Source: Paraburkholderia azotifigens (GTDB lineage: Bacteria; Pseudomonadota; Gammaproteobacteria; Burkholderiales; Burkholderiaceae). Taken from it: a stretch of 64,000 bases of DNA. Below, one piece after another: positions 1 to 9,524 of this stretch. Where the stretch lies: the NCBI RefSeq assembly GCF_007995085.1, contig NZ_VOQS01000003.1:1488001-1552000 (forward strand). The letters run 5' to 3'. The number at the start of each line of letters is the position of its first letter. Position 1 is the first letter of the stretch. Position numbers and translations under genes: made by a program. A model generated the notes under the pieces. It saw only the letters and a list, made by a program, of their open reading frames with translations. It was not told the DNA's origin and searched no databases.

Positions 1-645
1 TTCGGTGATATTCGCGAGCACGGGCACCTTCACGGCCTGCGCGAATTGCCGGTACATCGGCAGTTCCGTCATCGCTTCGGGGAAGATCATGTCGGCGCCC
101 GCTTCGACGCAGGCCATCGCGCGGTCGATCGCCGATTGCAGGCCTTCGACGGCGAGCGCGTCCGTGCGCGCCATGATGACGAAGTCGGGATCGGTGCGTG
201 CGTCGACGGCTGCCTTGATGCGGTCGACCATCTCGCCCTGCGACACGATCGCCTTGCCCGGCCGATGCCCGCAGCGTTTCGCGCCGACCTGGTCTTCGAT
301 ATGCATTGCGCCCGCGCCGGCCTTGGTGAGGGCCTTGACGGTGCGCGCGATGTTGAACGCCGACGGGCCGAAACCCGTGTCGACGTCGACCAGCAGCGGC
401 AGGTCGCAGACGTCGGTGATGCGGCGCACGTCGGTCAGCACGTCGTCGAGCGTCGAGATGCCCAGATCGGGCAAGCCGAGCGAGCCCGCCGCGACGCCGC
501 CGCCCGACACGTAGATCGCCTTGAAGCCTGCGCGTTGCGCGAGCAGCGCGTGATTCGCGTTGATTGCGCCGACTACCTGCAACGGCTTCTCGGCGGCGAC
601 GGCTGCGCGGAAGGCCGCGCCCGCGGACGTGTGTGCTGTGCTCAT
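1..645 (-). CDS. prpB: 2-methylisocitrate lyase, 3' end missing (left edge)
   Basis: Cleaves 2-methylisocitrate to pyruvate and succinate, the last step of the methylcitrate cycle for propionate, in the cytoplasm. The 215 residues visible from ATG at 645 include the ICL/PEP-mutase family signatures [10 protein letters not shown] (metal-binding Asp pair) and [10 protein letters not shown], and run off the window at VPVLANITE. The family is about 290-300 residues, so roughly a quarter is missing. The start overlaps the stop of the upstream lyase gene as ATGA (642-645), implying translational coupling. PrpB is favoured over isocitrate lyase because of length and the [15 protein letters not shown] segment. 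Downstream genes (probably prpC and others) lie outside the window. Confidence 0.93.
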   Translation of the reverse strand, partial: MSTAHTSAGAAFRAAVAAEKPLQVVGAINANHALLAQRAGFKAIYVSGGGVAAGSLGLPDLGISTLDDVLTDVRRITDVCDLPLLVDVDTGFGPSAFNIARTVKALTKAGAGAMHIEDQVGAKRCGHRPGKAIVSQGEMVDRIKAAVDARTDPDFVIMARTDALAVEGLQSAIDRAMACVEAGADMIFPEAMTELPMYRQFAQAVKVPVLANITE

Positions 646-1664
646 GATGTGGATTCTCCCGTTGCGTTCGCGTCGTTCGGACCGAACAGCGGCGCGGCTT
701 CGGCGGGCACGCTGCGGCCCGTCGAGCGGGCGCGGCGCAACACCGACCAGTAATAGCGGTAGCTCGCGCGATCGTGCAGCGTGTCTTTGTGACGCGTCGG
801 ACCCCATTGCGCGGACTGCGCGGCGAGCAGGATTTCAGTCGCGGTCGCGATCTCGTCGTCGCGCGGCGCGAAGGCCGATACGATCGCCGGAATCTGCGCC
901 GGGTGAATGCTCCACATGCGCGTGTAGCCGAACTCGTTGCGCGCGCGCAGCGCGTCGTTCGCCACCACGTTCATGTCGCGCACTTCCGTCGACACGTTGT
1001 GCGACGGCACCTTGCCATGCGCGTGGCAGGCGGCCGAAATCTCGAGCTTCGCGCGCCGCACGAGCGGATGATCGAACTGGCCGGGCGAGCGCATGGCCGT
1101 GTCGGGAATCGCGCCGTCGTGCGCGGAGACGAAGTCCATCAGGCCGAAGCTCAGCGACTCGACGGCGGGCAGCGCGGCGAGATCGAACACGCGCGTCAAC
1201 GCGCCATGCGTTTCGACGAGCAGTTGAACGGGAACGGGCTTCGCGATGCCGAACTCACGGCGCGTCGCCTCGATGAACGCGCACATTTCGGCGGCATCGG
1301 GCACGTTGCGCACTTTCGGCAGCATGATGAACGCGGGCGCGCGCTTCGCGGCGCGCAGGATGAGGCGCACGTCGTCGCGCCAGTGCGCATGGTTGAAGTC
1401 GTGAATCCGCACGCCGACGCGGCCGAAGCGGTCGTGCTCGCTGCCGAGCAGCGACGCGACGAGTTCGGCGTGCTCCGCCTCGCGGCCCACTTGCGCGCCG
1501 TCTTCGCAATCCAGCGTGATGTCGAAGACAGGCCCGAGCTCCTGTTGCAGGGCGAGCGATTTGAGCATCAGCTTCTCGCTGCCCGCGTAATGGTCGCAGG
1601 CAGGCAGCACGGTCGGCGGCGCTTCGCCGTCAAACAGGACTTCGGCGGGAGTCAATGCACGCAT
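642..1664 (-). CDS. HpcH/HpaI aldolase / citrate lyase beta-like (CitE-like) protein
   Basis: 340-residue TIM-barrel lyase of the HpcH/HpaI-CitE superfamily, which cleaves or forms acyl-CoA or 2-keto-acid C-C bonds (malyl-CoA, citramalyl-CoA or citryl-CoA lyases). Visible signatures are [12 protein letters not shown] (metal/CoA region), [33 protein letters not shown] (metal-ligand Glu) and [15 protein letters not shown]. No citrate lyase alpha/gamma subunit genes are nearby, so a true citrate lyase is unlikely. It lies between mdh and prpB and overlaps prpB by 4 bp, which suggests a role in C3/C4 acid or propionate metabolism. The exact substrate cannot be read from the sequence. Confidence 0.85.
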   Translation of the reverse strand: MRALTPAEVLFDGEAPPTVLPACDHYAGSEKLMLKSLALQQELGPVFDITLDCEDGAQVGREAEHAELVASLLGSEHDRFGRVGVRIHDFNHAHWRDDVRLILRAAKRAPAFIMLPKVRNVPDAAEMCAFIEATRREFGIAKPVPVQLLVETHGALTRVFDLAALPAVESLSFGLMDFVSAHDGAIPDTAMRSPGQFDHPLVRRAKLEISAACHAHGKVPSHNVSTEVRDMNVVANDALRARNEFGYTRMWSIHPAQIPAIVSAFAPRDDEIATATEILLAAQSAQWGPTRHKDTLHDRASYRYYWSVLRRARSTGRSVPAEAAPLFGPNDANATGESTS

Positions 1665-1828
1665 TCTCGGCGTCTGGGGCGTGGGTACTGTCTGGTAATT
1701 CCGATTCGGGCGCGTTCTGGTGCTTCCTGGCTGCGACGTGTCGCAGATCGAATCAAAACGCGCTCGGATCAGCGGTGAACAGCTGTATGCGGCTTGTCGC
1801 GCAAGCCGTCATGCAGGCTGTCAAACGC

Positions 1829-1868
1829 AAAAAACCGGAACCCGTCGCATGGCAACGGAGTCCCGGTC
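1829..1868 (-). terminator. Rho-independent terminator after mdh
   Basis: On the minus strand, ACCGGGACTCCGT and a near-complementary ACGGGTTCCGGT form an imperfect stem followed immediately by six T. It starts about 17 bp past the mdh stop and separates mdh from the CitE-like/prpB pair. Confidence 0.7.
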
Positions 1869-1884
1869 TCTCTGCATCCGGCGC

Positions 1885-2868
1885 TTAGCCGAGCAGGTGC
1901 TGAACGCCGTCGCGCTCTTCGAGCAGCTCGTTCAGCGTATTGTCCATCTTCTCGCGCGCGAACGCGTCGATCTGCAGGCCTTCGACGCGCTTGTACTCGC
2001 CGTTTTCGCACGTCACGGCGACGCCGTAGACGATGTCTTCGGGGATGCCGTACGAGCCGTCCGACGGAATGCCCATCGTCACCCACTTGCCGTTGGTGCC
2101 GAGCACCCAGTCACGCACGTGGTCGATTGCAGCGTTGGCCGCCGAAGCTGCCGACGACAGGCCGCGCGCTTCGATGATCGCCGCGCCGCGCTTGCCGACC
2201 GTCGGGATGAACGTGTTGCGGTTCCATTCTTCGTCGTTGATCAGCTTGGTCAGATCCTGGCCTTCTGCCGTTGCGACGCGGAAATCCGGGTACATCGTCG
2301 GCGAGTGGTTGCCCCACACGACGAGCTTTTCGATCGACGAAACCGGCTTGCCCGACTTCGCAGCCAGTTGCGACAGCGCGCGGTTGTGGTCCAGACGCAG
2401 CATGGCCGTGAAGTTTTTCTTCGGCAGGTCCGGTGCCGACTTCATCGCGATGTACGCGTTCGTGTTCGCCGGGTTGCCGACGACCAGCACCTTCACGTCG
2501 CGGCTTGCCACTTCGTTCAGCGCCTTGCCTTGCACCGTGAAGATTTCGGCGTTGGCCGACAGCAGATCCTTGCGCTCCATGCCCTTCGAACGCGGGCGTG
2601 CACCGACCAGCAGCGCGACGTCGGCGTCCTTGAACGCAACCTTGGGATCGTCAGTGACCACGACACCCGCGAGCAGCGGGAACGCGCAGTCTTCGAGTTC
2701 CATCACGACGCCTTTGACGGCGGCTTGCGCTTGCGGCAGGTCCAGCAGTTGCAGGATGACCGGCTGATCCTTGCCGAGCATGTCGCCATTGGCGATGCGG
2801 AACAGCAGGGAGTAACCGATTTGACCTGCGGCGCCGGTGACGGCAACGCGCTTTGCGGGCTTAGCCAT
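1885..2868 (-). CDS. mdh: malate dehydrogenase (NAD+)
   Basis: Oxidises L-malate to oxaloacetate in the TCA cycle, in the cytoplasm. At 327 residues it matches the cytosolic-type MDH of proteobacteria. The N-terminal Rossmann fold shows [17 protein letters not shown]. The catalytic Asp/Arg segment is [11 protein letters not shown] and the catalytic His is in [13 protein letters not shown]. The ATG at 2868 is preceded by an AGATTTCTC-type weak ribosome site. It is divergent from the GntR gene, and the nearest good promoter (3317-3345) lies about 450 bp upstream. A strong terminator follows it. It neighbours the sdh and gltA genes, so this is a TCA-cycle cluster. Confidence 0.98.
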   Translation of the reverse strand: MAKPAKRVAVTGAAGQIGYSLLFRIANGDMLGKDQPVILQLLDLPQAQAAVKGVVMELEDCAFPLLAGVVVTDDPKVAFKDADVALLVGARPRSKGMERKDLLSANAEIFTVQGKALNEVASRDVKVLVVGNPANTNAYIAMKSAPDLPKKNFTAMLRLDHNRALSQLAAKSGKPVSSIEKLVVWGNHSPTMYPDFRVATAEGQDLTKLINDEEWNRNTFIPTVGKRGAAIIEARGLSSAASAANAAIDHVRDWVLGTNGKWVTMGIPSDGSYGIPEDIVYGVAVTCENGEYKRVEGLQIDAFAREKMDNTLNELLEERDGVQHLLG

Positions 2869-3310
2869 TGAGAAATCTCCAGGACGATGCGTTGAACGCT
2901 AGGGAAAACGCCATTCTATATGCGCGTTACGCGAAGCGTGGTTTAAGCACGGCGAATTCGTTTGCGCGAGCCCTGCAGGCGGTCCGGAGAAGGCCAGAAG
3001 ACACGCAGCCGGCGAAGCCGCCGTACCGGATAATCTGTGCTGCCGAGCGTGGGGAGGGCGGATGCCTGTAACGTTCCGTGCGGGCGCGGACGCCACGATC
3101 GACGCAACTTCGGGCCGCTGCATGGCGCGGGCTCCTGCAAACAGCGCGTTTCGGCGGGGCATTGCGGCGTACGTGTCGGGCAATGCAGGGCGAAGCGAAA
3201 CCTGAACTGCGTGAGGGAACAGCGTGATGCAGGGTGGCCTTTCGGTGCATCACGCCGTTGACATAAAGCGGTGTCAAAAATGCGTGGCACAACCCGCAAA
3301 CCCTTGCTCG
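2869..3310 (-). promoter_or_regulatory. Gene-free leader between the mdh promoter and mdh
   Basis: About 440 bases separate the predicted mdh promoter from the mdh start codon. Short open frames in both directions here lack coding-like codon use and ribosome sites, and I recognise none of them. If the upstream promoter is the one used, this is a long 5' untranslated leader. A weaker TATAGAAT-like -10 sits nearer the gene (about 2910-2920 on the minus strand), so a short leader is also possible. Confidence 0.4.
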
Positions 3311-3316
3311 CCAAGG

Positions 3317-3345
3317 AGTGTAGAAGTCGGGCGACACAAAGTCAA
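3317..3345 (-). promoter_or_regulatory. Predicted sigma70 promoter reading toward mdh
   Basis: On the minus strand, -35 TTGACT (3345-3340) and -10 TACACT (3322-3317) are separated by exactly 17 bp. The transcript would start near 3310. The box lies directly beside the 20-bp palindrome, so the GntR protein could affect it. Confidence 0.6.
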
Positions 3346-3353
3346 CCGTATCA

Positions 3354-3373
3354 TATGTCTTATATAAGACATA
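3354..3373. promoter_or_regulatory. 20-bp perfect palindrome, likely GntR operator
   Basis: TATGTCTTATATAAGACATA is a perfect inverted repeat, typical in size and symmetry of operators bound by dimers of GntR/HutC-family regulators. It lies 56 bp before the GntR gene and just upstream of the mdh-direction promoter, and it contains TATAAG that may serve as the -10 of the regulator gene. The natural reading is autorepression plus control of mdh. I see no second copy upstream of sdhC or gltA. Confidence 0.7.
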
Positions 3374-3428
3374 ATTATTGCGGTAAAAAATCTGGACGGC
3401 GCGAGGCGCTTTGTGTTGAAATGCGCGC

Positions 3429-4229
3429 ATGAATTCGAACCCGGCCAGCACAGCAAACCCTCCCGGCGCGTCGGGCGCGGGTGACGCTGCGTCTGCCTCC
3501 GCGCCGGCTCCGTCTCCGACCTTCAGCCCTCTCTATCAGCAGATCAAGGCGCTCATTACGCAGAGCCTCGAGACGGGCGAGTGGAAGCCCGGCGAGATCA
3601 TTCCTAGTGAAGTCGAACTGGCCGCGCGTTACAAGGTCAGTCAGGGAACCGTGCGCAAGGCGATCGACGAACTCGCCGCGGACAACCTGCTGGTGCGCCG
3701 TCAGGGTAAAGGCACCTTTGTTGCTACGCACAACGAAGAGCGCGCGCAGTTTCGCTTTCTCCGTCTTCTCGCCGACGACGGCGCCGAACATCCGCACATC
3801 AGCCGGCTGCTCGAATGCCGGCGCTTGCGTGCGTCGGCGGACATCGCGCGGCAGCTGGATCTGAAGCCGGCCGATCCCGTCGTGCTGATCAAGCGACTTT
3901 TGACATTCGACGGCGAAGACACCGTGCTCGATGAAATCTGGCTGCCGGGCGGCGTGTTTCGCGGACTGACGCTCGAGCGCCTGTCGGAGTACAAGGGTCC
4001 GCTCTATGCGATGTTCGAAACCGAGTTCGGCACGCGCATGATCCGCGCGTCGGAGAAGATTCGCGCCGTGGCCGCGGACCCGGCCGTCGCAGATCTTCTG
4101 CACGTGCCGGCAGGATTTCCGTTGCTGTCCGTAGAGCGCGTGTCCTATACCTATGGTGACCGTCCCGTTGAAGTTCGTCGAGGATGGTATGTCACGACCG
4201 GGTATTACTATCAAAACGATTTGAGTTGA
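3429..4229 (+). CDS. GntR/HutC-family transcriptional regulator
   Basis: 266-residue repressor-type regulator. After a low-complexity Ala/Pro/Ser tail of about 30 residues, a winged helix-turn-helix (about 35-100) shows ETGEWKPGEIIPSE, ARYKVSQGTVRKAIDELAAD and RRQGKGTFVA. The rest is a UTRA ligand domain (about 105-260) ending in RRGWYVTTGYYYQNDLS. HutC-type members sense small metabolites. The position between mdh and sdhCDAB, with a palindrome in front, suggests control of TCA-cycle genes. The ligand is unknown. The gene is 152 bp from sdhC on the same strand. Confidence 0.93.
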   Translation: MNSNPASTANPPGASGAGDAASASAPAPSPTFSPLYQQIKALITQSLETGEWKPGEIIPSEVELAARYKVSQGTVRKAIDELAADNLLVRRQGKGTFVATHNEERAQFRFLRLLADDGAEHPHISRLLECRRLRASADIARQLDLKPADPVVLIKRLLTFDGEDTVLDEIWLPGGVFRGLTLERLSEYKGPLYAMFETEFGTRMIRASEKIRAVAADPAVADLLHVPAGFPLLSVERVSYTYGDRPVEVRRGWYVTTGYYYQNDLS

Positions 4230-4381
4230 ACGAAGAGGCGTTGCCGTGGGCTTGCGGCAAGGCTTGCAAGTGCCTTGATGCGTGCTTCGCGGCGCGCTTT
4301 CTCGAGCAGTGTTACGCTGCAGCGCGAAAAGAAAAGGCGCTAAAATTGCGGATTAGTGTGACTACATAGTAGGGGTCTAGC

Positions 4382-4798
4382 ATGGCAGAAGCCGTAAAAA
4401 AACCGAGGCCGGAATTCCGGAACATCGGTATCGGGCAGATATTGACGGCATACCGTCTCCCGCTGGCGGGGCGCGTGTCGATTCTCCACCGCGTGAGCGG
4501 CGGGCTGCTGTTCATCTTCCTTCCGTTCCTGCTTTACCTCTTCGACCAGAGCCTGACTTCGGAACTGAGCTTCGAGGTGTTCAAGGGCTTCCTGTCCAAC
4601 ATCATCGTCAAGCTGATCACGCTGGTGCTGGCGTGGGCGTTCCTGTTCCACTTCTGCGCGGGCGTGCGCCATCTGCTGATGGACATGAACCACGACGCCG
4701 TCACGAAGGAACGCGGCAAGAACACGTCGGTGGTCGTGCTCGCCGTGTCGTCGATCCTGACGATCGCCTTCGCGCTCAAACTGTTCGGAGCTTTCTAA
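4382..4798 (+). CDS. sdhC: succinate dehydrogenase cytochrome b556 subunit
   Basis: Membrane anchor of complex II that binds haem b and ubiquinone with SdhD. Its 138 residues carry three transmembrane helices (about 38-56, 74-96, 115-136). The family motif SILHRVSGG (quinone-site Arg/Ser) lies before helix 1, and HFCAGVRHLLMD supplies the haem-ligand His. A GGGG-type ribosome site (GTAGGGG) precedes the ATG. It is first of sdhCDAB, with only 3 bp before sdhD. Confidence 0.97.
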   Translation: MAEAVKKPRPEFRNIGIGQILTAYRLPLAGRVSILHRVSGGLLFIFLPFLLYLFDQSLTSELSFEVFKGFLSNIIVKLITLVLAWAFLFHFCAGVRHLLMDMNHDAVTKERGKNTSVVVLAVSSILTIAFALKLFGAF

Positions 4799-4801
4799 AA
4801 C

Positions 4802-5170
4802 ATGTCCGCAAATAACCGGGTTGGCTCGAAGCGCCTCGTCGTGGGCGCGCACTACGGTCTGCGCGACTGGCTCGCGCAGCGCATCACGGCCGTGATCATG
4901 GCCGTCTACACCGTCATCCTGCTCGCATGGTTCTTCGGCGCGCAGGCATTCTCTTACGACGGCTGGGCGGGCATCTTCGCCACGCAATGGATGAAGCTGG
5001 CCACGTTCGTCACGCTGCTGTCGCTGTTCTATCACGCGTGGGTCGGCGTGCGCGACATCTGGATGGACTACATCAAGCCCGTGGGCACGCGGCTTCTGCT
5101 GCAGGCGCTGACGATCGTCTGGCTGCTCGCGTGTGCGGGCTACGCTGCGCAGATTCTCTGGAGAGTGTAA
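4802..5170 (+). CDS. sdhD: succinate dehydrogenase hydrophobic anchor subunit
   Basis: Second membrane anchor of complex II. Its 122 residues have three helices (about 28-50, 62-82, 96-118). The segment [17 protein letters not shown] carries the haem/quinone-proximal His, Arg, Asp and Tyr typical of SdhD. It lies 3 bp after sdhC and 4 bp before sdhA, so all three are probably translated from one mRNA. Confidence 0.97.
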   Translation: MSANNRVGSKRLVVGAHYGLRDWLAQRITAVIMAVYTVILLAWFFGAQAFSYDGWAGIFATQWMKLATFVTLLSLFYHAWVGVRDIWMDYIKPVGTRLLLQALTIVWLLACAGYAAQILWRV

Positions 5171-5174
5171 AAGC

Positions 5175-6950
5175 ATGGTTGCAATCAAGAATTCCCTGCC
5201 GCGTCGCAAGTTCGATGTGGTGATCGTCGGCGCGGGCGGCTCGGGGATGCGCGCCTCGCTGCAGCTTGCGCGCGCGGGCCTCTCCGTGTGCGTGCTCTCG
5301 AAGGTGTTCCCGACGCGTTCGCACACCGTCGCCGCACAGGGCGGCATCGGCGCCTCGCTCGGCAACATGAGCGAAGACAACTGGCACTACCACTTCTACG
5401 ACACGATCAAGGGCTCCGACTGGCTCGGCGACCAGGACGCGATCGAGTTCATGTGCCGCGAAGCACCGAACGCCGTCTACGAACTGGAACACTTCGGCAT
5501 GCCGTTCGACCGCAACGCGGACGGCACGATCTACCAGCGTCCGTTCGGCGGCCACACGGCGAACTACGGCGAGAAGCCCGTGCAGCGCGCGTGCGCGGCC
5601 GCTGACCGTACCGGCCACGCCCTGCTGCACACGCTGTACCAGCAGAACGTCGCGGCGAAGACCACTTTCTTCGTCGAGTGGATGGCGCTGGACCTGATCC
5701 GCGACGCCGACGGCGACGTGCTCGGCGTGACCGCGCTCGAAATGGAAACGGGCGACGTCTATATCCTCGAAGGCAAGACCACGCTGTTCGCCACGGGCGG
5801 CGCGGGCCGGATCTTCGCGGCGTCGACCAATGCGTTCATCAACACGGGCGACGGCCTCGGCATGGCCGCCCGCGCGGGCATCCCGCTCGAGGACATGGAA
5901 TTCTGGCAATTCCACCCGACGGGCGTGGCGGGCGCGGGCGTGCTGATCACGGAAGGCGTGCGCGGCGAGGGCGGCATTCTGCGCAACTCGAACGGCGAGC
6001 GCTTCATGGAGCGCTACGCGCCGACGCTGAAGGATCTGGCGCCGCGCGACTTCGTCTCGCGCTCGATGGACCAGGAAATCAAGGAAGGCCGTGGCGTGGG
6101 TCCGAACAAGGACCACGTGCTGCTCGACCTGTCGCACATCGGCGCCGAGACGATCATGAAGCGTCTGCCGTCGATCCGCGAAATCGCGCTGAAGTTCGCG
6201 AACGTCGACTGCATCAAGGAGCCGATTCCCGTCGTGCCGACCATCCACTACCAGATGGGCGGCATTCCGACGAACATCCACGGTCAGGTGGTTGGCACCG
6301 CGAAGGGCCACGAAGACCCGATCAACGGCTTCTATGCCGTGGGCGAATGCTCGTGCGTGTCGGTGCACGGCGCGAACCGTCTGGGCACGAACTCGCTGCT
6401 CGACCTGGTGGTGTTTGGCCGCGCGGCGGGCAACCACATCGTCAAGCATGTGAAGGAAATCAAGGATCACAAGCCGCTGCCGGCTGATGCCGCCGATTTC
6501 GCGCTCTCGCGTCTGGCGAAGCTCGACAGCTCGAGCTCGGGCGAATACGCGCAAAACGTGGCCAACGACATCCGTTCGACGATGCAGAAGCACGCGGGCG
6601 TGTTCCGCACGTCGGCGCTGCTGGCCGAAGGCGTCGAGCGCATTCGCGAAGTGGCCGCACGTGTGGGCAACATCCACCTGAAGGACAAGTCGAAGGTGTT
6701 CAACACGGCGCGCGTGGAAGCGCTCGAAGTGGAGAACCTGATCGAGGTGGCGCGCGCGACGATGGTGTCGGCCGAGGCGCGCAAGGAAAGCCGTGGCGCG
6801 CACGCGCAGAACGACTTCGAACATCGCGACGACGAGAACTGGCTGCGCCATACGCTGTGGTACAGCGAAGGCGACCGCCTCGACTACAAGCCGGTGCACA
6901 TGAACCCGCTGACGGTCGAATCGGTGCCGCCGAAGGCACGAACCTTCTAA
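5175..6950 (+). CDS. sdhA: succinate dehydrogenase flavoprotein subunit
   Basis: Catalytic subunit that oxidises succinate to fumarate with covalently bound FAD. The ATG at 5175 gives 591 residues, the normal length. An in-frame codon at 5133 would extend into sdhD and is rejected. FAD site: [16 protein letters not shown]. Flavinylated His: [11 protein letters not shown]. Active-site segments: [20 protein letters not shown] and [12 protein letters not shown]. Further FAD contacts: [22 protein letters not shown] attachment would be assisted by the SdhE encoded two genes on. Confidence 0.98.
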   Translation: MVAIKNSLPRRKFDVVIVGAGGSGMRASLQLARAGLSVCVLSKVFPTRSHTVAAQGGIGASLGNMSEDNWHYHFYDTIKGSDWLGDQDAIEFMCREAPNAVYELEHFGMPFDRNADGTIYQRPFGGHTANYGEKPVQRACAAADRTGHALLHTLYQQNVAAKTTFFVEWMALDLIRDADGDVLGVTALEMETGDVYILEGKTTLFATGGAGRIFAASTNAFINTGDGLGMAARAGIPLEDMEFWQFHPTGVAGAGVLITEGVRGEGGILRNSNGERFMERYAPTLKDLAPRDFVSRSMDQEIKEGRGVGPNKDHVLLDLSHIGAETIMKRLPSIREIALKFANVDCIKEPIPVVPTIHYQMGGIPTNIHGQVVGTAKGHEDPINGFYAVGECSCVSVHGANRLGTNSLLDLVVFGRAAGNHIVKHVKEIKDHKPLPADAADFALSRLAKLDSSSSGEYAQNVANDIRSTMQKHAGVFRTSALLAEGVERIREVAARVGNIHLKDKSKVFNTARVEALEVENLIEVARATMVSAEARKESRGAHAQNDFEHRDDENWLRHTLWYSEGDRLDYKPVHMNPLTVESVPPKARTF

Positions 6951-6985
6951 GCGCGTAGCTTCCAAAGCACAAAGGACCCCACACA

Positions 6986-7690
6986 ATGGCCAAGCGTACA
7001 TTCGAAATCTACCGCTACGACCCGGACAAGGACGCCGCGCCGCGCATGCAGACGTACGAGCTCGAGATCGACTCGCACGAGCGCATGCTGCTCGACGCGC
7101 TGGTGAAGCTCAAGGCACTGGACGAGACGCTGTCGTTCCGGCGCTCGTGCCGCGAGGGCGTGTGCGGCTCGGACGCGATGAACATCAACGGCAAGAACGG
7201 TCTGGCGTGTCTGACGAACCTGAACGATCTGCCGCAGAAGATCGTGCTGCGTCCGCTGCCGGGGCTGCCCGTGGTGCGCGACCTGATCGTCGACATGACG
7301 CAGTTCTTCAACCAGTATCACTCGATCAAGCCGTTCCTGATCAACGACACGCCGCCGCCGGAGAAAGAGCGTCTGCAGTCGCCGGAACAGCGCGACGAGC
7401 TCGACGGGCTGTACGAGTGCATTCTGTGCGCGAGCTGCTCGACGTCGTGCCCGAGCTTCTGGTGGAATCCGGACAAGTTCGTGGGCCCGGCGGGCCTGCT
7501 GCAGGCCTATCGCTTCATCGCGGACAGCCGCGACGAGGCGACGGGCGAGCGGCTGGACAACCTGGAAGATCCGTACCGTCTGTTCCGTTGCCACACGATC
7601 ATGAACTGCGTCGACGTGTGCCCGAAGGGTCTCAACCCGACGAAGGCGATCGGCAAGATCAAGGAATTGATGGTGCGCCGGACGGTCTGA
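6986..7690 (+). CDS. sdhB: succinate dehydrogenase iron-sulfur subunit
   Basis: Passes electrons from the flavin to quinone. Its 234 residues include the [2Fe-2S] ligands in [19 protein letters not shown] and the following LAC, the [4Fe-4S] ligands in [16 protein letters not shown], and the last cluster in [17 protein letters not shown]. It lies 35 bp after sdhA. Length and motifs are intact. Confidence 0.98.
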   Translation: MAKRTFEIYRYDPDKDAAPRMQTYELEIDSHERMLLDALVKLKALDETLSFRRSCREGVCGSDAMNINGKNGLACLTNLNDLPQKIVLRPLPGLPVVRDLIVDMTQFFNQYHSIKPFLINDTPPPEKERLQSPEQRDELDGLYECILCASCSTSCPSFWWNPDKFVGPAGLLQAYRFIADSRDEATGERLDNLEDPYRLFRCHTIMNCVDVCPKGLNPTKAIGKIKELMVRRTV

Positions 7691-7696
7691 GATGAA

Positions 7697-7766
7697 CAAC
7701 CCCCACGCTCTCTGGCGTTCGCTGCCCCCCGAGGGGGCGGTCAGTCCGCTCGGGAGCGGCCCTTCG
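7697..7766. repeat. GC-rich double hairpin between sdhB and sdhE
   Basis: The gap holds CCCCCCGAGGGGG-type and CCGCTCGGGAGCGG-type hairpins in a segment starting CCCCCACGCTC. I recall very similar 'TTCGCTGCCCCCCGAGGGGGC' sequences as frequent intergenic repeats in Burkholderiales (recollection, not a search). If read as protein it would add an implausible 28-residue head to SdhE. It may damp or protect the sdhB end of the mRNA. Confidence 0.55.
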
Positions 7767-7775
7767 CGTACTGAC

Positions 7776-8045
7776 ATGGACGAGCTACATCAGTCCGACC
7801 CCCTTCGCCGCGCGCGCCTACGCTGGCGTGCGCGGCGCGGCCTGCTGGAAAACGATCTGATCTTCGAACGTTTTTTCAGCCGATATGAGCATGATCTCAG
7901 TGATGCGGACGTGGGCGCGCTCACGCGCCTGCTCGAACTGAGCGATAACGACCTGATGGACTTGCTGCTCGCACGCAAGGAACCGGAAGGCGACCTCGCC
8001 GACGCGGATGTCAGGCGGGTGCTGGAGATGCTGCGTACGGTGTGA
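7776..8045 (+). CDS. sdhE: FAD assembly factor SdhE
   Basis: Small cytoplasmic protein that promotes covalent flavinylation of SdhA. The start at 7776 gives 89 residues, beginning MDELHQSDPL, the family's usual size. The in-frame ATG at 7692 would translate the GC hairpin repeat and is rejected. The conserved RGxxE-type signature is seen in RRGLLENDLIFERFF (about 19-33), followed by an acidic helical C-terminal half. Position between sdhB and gltA agrees with its role. Confidence 0.93.
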   Translation: MDELHQSDPLRRARLRWRARRGLLENDLIFERFFSRYEHDLSDADVGALTRLLELSDNDLMDLLLARKEPEGDLADADVRRVLEMLRTV

Positions 8046-8126
8046 GCTTTGCCCGTATGCAGGTGAGTTTGATCCAGGCGTGCAATTATCGAAACCCTGT
8101 TTCCATACTTCGATTGAGGATGTGCT

Positions 8127-9428
8127 ATGACCCCGTCAGATGTTAAAGCCACGCTATCGTTCAGCGATAACTCGCCGAGCGTTGAAATGCCGATTTACAA
8201 GGGCACGATGGGCCCGGATGTGATCGACATCCGTAAGCTGTACGGTCAGACCGGCAAGTTCACGTACGATCCGGGCTTCATGTCGACGGCGTCGTGCAAC
8301 TCGGCGATCACCTACATCGACGGTGACAAGGGCGAGCTGCTGTACCGCGGCTTCCCGATCGACAACCTCGCGCAAAACGCCGACTTCCTCGAAACGTGCT
8401 ATCTGCTGCTGAAGGGCGAACTGCCGAACCAGGCGCAGAAGGACGAGTTCGTGAAGACGGTCACGAACCACACGATGGTTCACGAGCAGATGCAGTTCTT
8501 CTTCCGTGGCTTCCGCCGCGACGCGCACCCGATGGCGATTCTCGTCGCTGCAGTCGGCGCGCTGTCGGCGTTCTACCACGACTCGCTCGACATCACGAAC
8601 CCGCGTCACCGCGAAGTGTCGGCGATCCGCATGATCGCGAAGCTGCCCACGCTCGTCGCGATGGCGTACAAGTACTCGATCGGCCAGCCGTTCGTGTATC
8701 CGCAGAACAATCTGTCGTACAGCGCGAACTTCATGCGCATGATGTTCTCGAACCCGTGCGAAGAGTACAAGGTCAACGAAGTGCTGGTCCGCGCACTGGA
8801 CCGCATCCTGATCCTGCACGCTGACCACGAACAGAACGCGTCGACGTCGACGGTGCGTCTGGCAGGCTCGTCGGGCGCGAATCCGTTTGCGTGTATCGCT
8901 GCCGGTATCGCATGTCTGTGGGGCCCGGCGCACGGCGGCGCGAACGAAGCCGCGCTGAACATGCTCGAAGAAATCGGCTCGGTCGACAACATTCCTGAGT
9001 TCATCAAGCAGGTGAAGGACAAGAACTCGGGCGTGAAGCTGATGGGCTTCGGTCACCGCGTCTACAAGAACTACGACCCGCGTGCGAAGCTGATGCGCGA
9101 AACCTGCTACGAAGTGCTGAACGAACTGGGCCTGCACGACGACCCGCTGTTCAAGCTCGCCATGGCGCTCGAAAAGATCGCGCTGGAAGACGAATACTTC
9201 GTGTCGCGCAAGCTGTACCCGAACGTCGACTTCTACTCGGGCATCGTGCAGCGCGCGCTCGGTATCCCGACGTCGATGTTCACGTGTATCTTCGCGATGG
9301 CACGTACGGTTGGCTGGATCGCGCAATGGAACGAAATGATCGCCGATCCCGAGCAGAAGATCGGCCGTCCGCGTCAGCTGTTCATCGGCGAAACGGCGCG
9401 CGAAGCGAAGCCGATCGCTCAGCGCTAA
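8127..9428 (+). CDS. gltA: citrate synthase (type II)
   Basis: Condenses acetyl-CoA with oxaloacetate. Its 433 residues match the hexameric, NADH-sensitive GltA of Gram-negative bacteria. Active-site His residues are in [13 protein letters not shown] and [14 protein letters not shown], and the catalytic Asp is in [30 protein letters not shown] is the family signature. A GAGGA ribosome site lies 7 bp before the ATG. It ends the sdh-gltA block, followed by a strong terminator. Confidence 0.98.
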   Translation: MTPSDVKATLSFSDNSPSVEMPIYKGTMGPDVIDIRKLYGQTGKFTYDPGFMSTASCNSAITYIDGDKGELLYRGFPIDNLAQNADFLETCYLLLKGELPNQAQKDEFVKTVTNHTMVHEQMQFFFRGFRRDAHPMAILVAAVGALSAFYHDSLDITNPRHREVSAIRMIAKLPTLVAMAYKYSIGQPFVYPQNNLSYSANFMRMMFSNPCEEYKVNEVLVRALDRILILHADHEQNASTSTVRLAGSSGANPFACIAAGIACLWGPAHGGANEAALNMLEEIGSVDNIPEFIKQVKDKNSGVKLMGFGHRVYKNYDPRAKLMRETCYEVLNELGLHDDPLFKLAMALEKIALEDEYFVSRKLYPNVDFYSGIVQRALGIPTSMFTCIFAMARTVGWIAQWNEMIADPEQKIGRPRQLFIGETAREAKPIAQR

Positions 9429-9485
9429 GCAAAAAAGCGCGAAGGGCGCGTCAGCGCTCTACGCTTGCGTTGAACGCATCGAGTG

Positions 9486-9524
9486 AAACACCCCGACGGT
9501 CCGCCGTTGGGGTGTTTTGTTTTT
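9486..9524 (+). terminator. Rho-independent terminator after gltA
   Basis: A 14-bp stem AAACACCCCGACGG / CCGTTGGGGTGTTT (one G-T pair) with a short loop is followed by TTTTGTTTTT. It lies 58 bp past the gltA stop. Confidence 0.9.

Noticed and set aside
46..753. Long plus-strand frames opposite prpB and the CitE-like gene.
   Set aside because: The minus strand encodes clear enzymes with correct motifs. The plus frames are Arg/Ala-rich shadows typical of high-GC DNA.
5073..7001. 642-codon minus-strand frame opposite sdhA.
   Set aside because: SdhA is unmistakable on the plus strand; the opposite frame is a GC-codon mirror.
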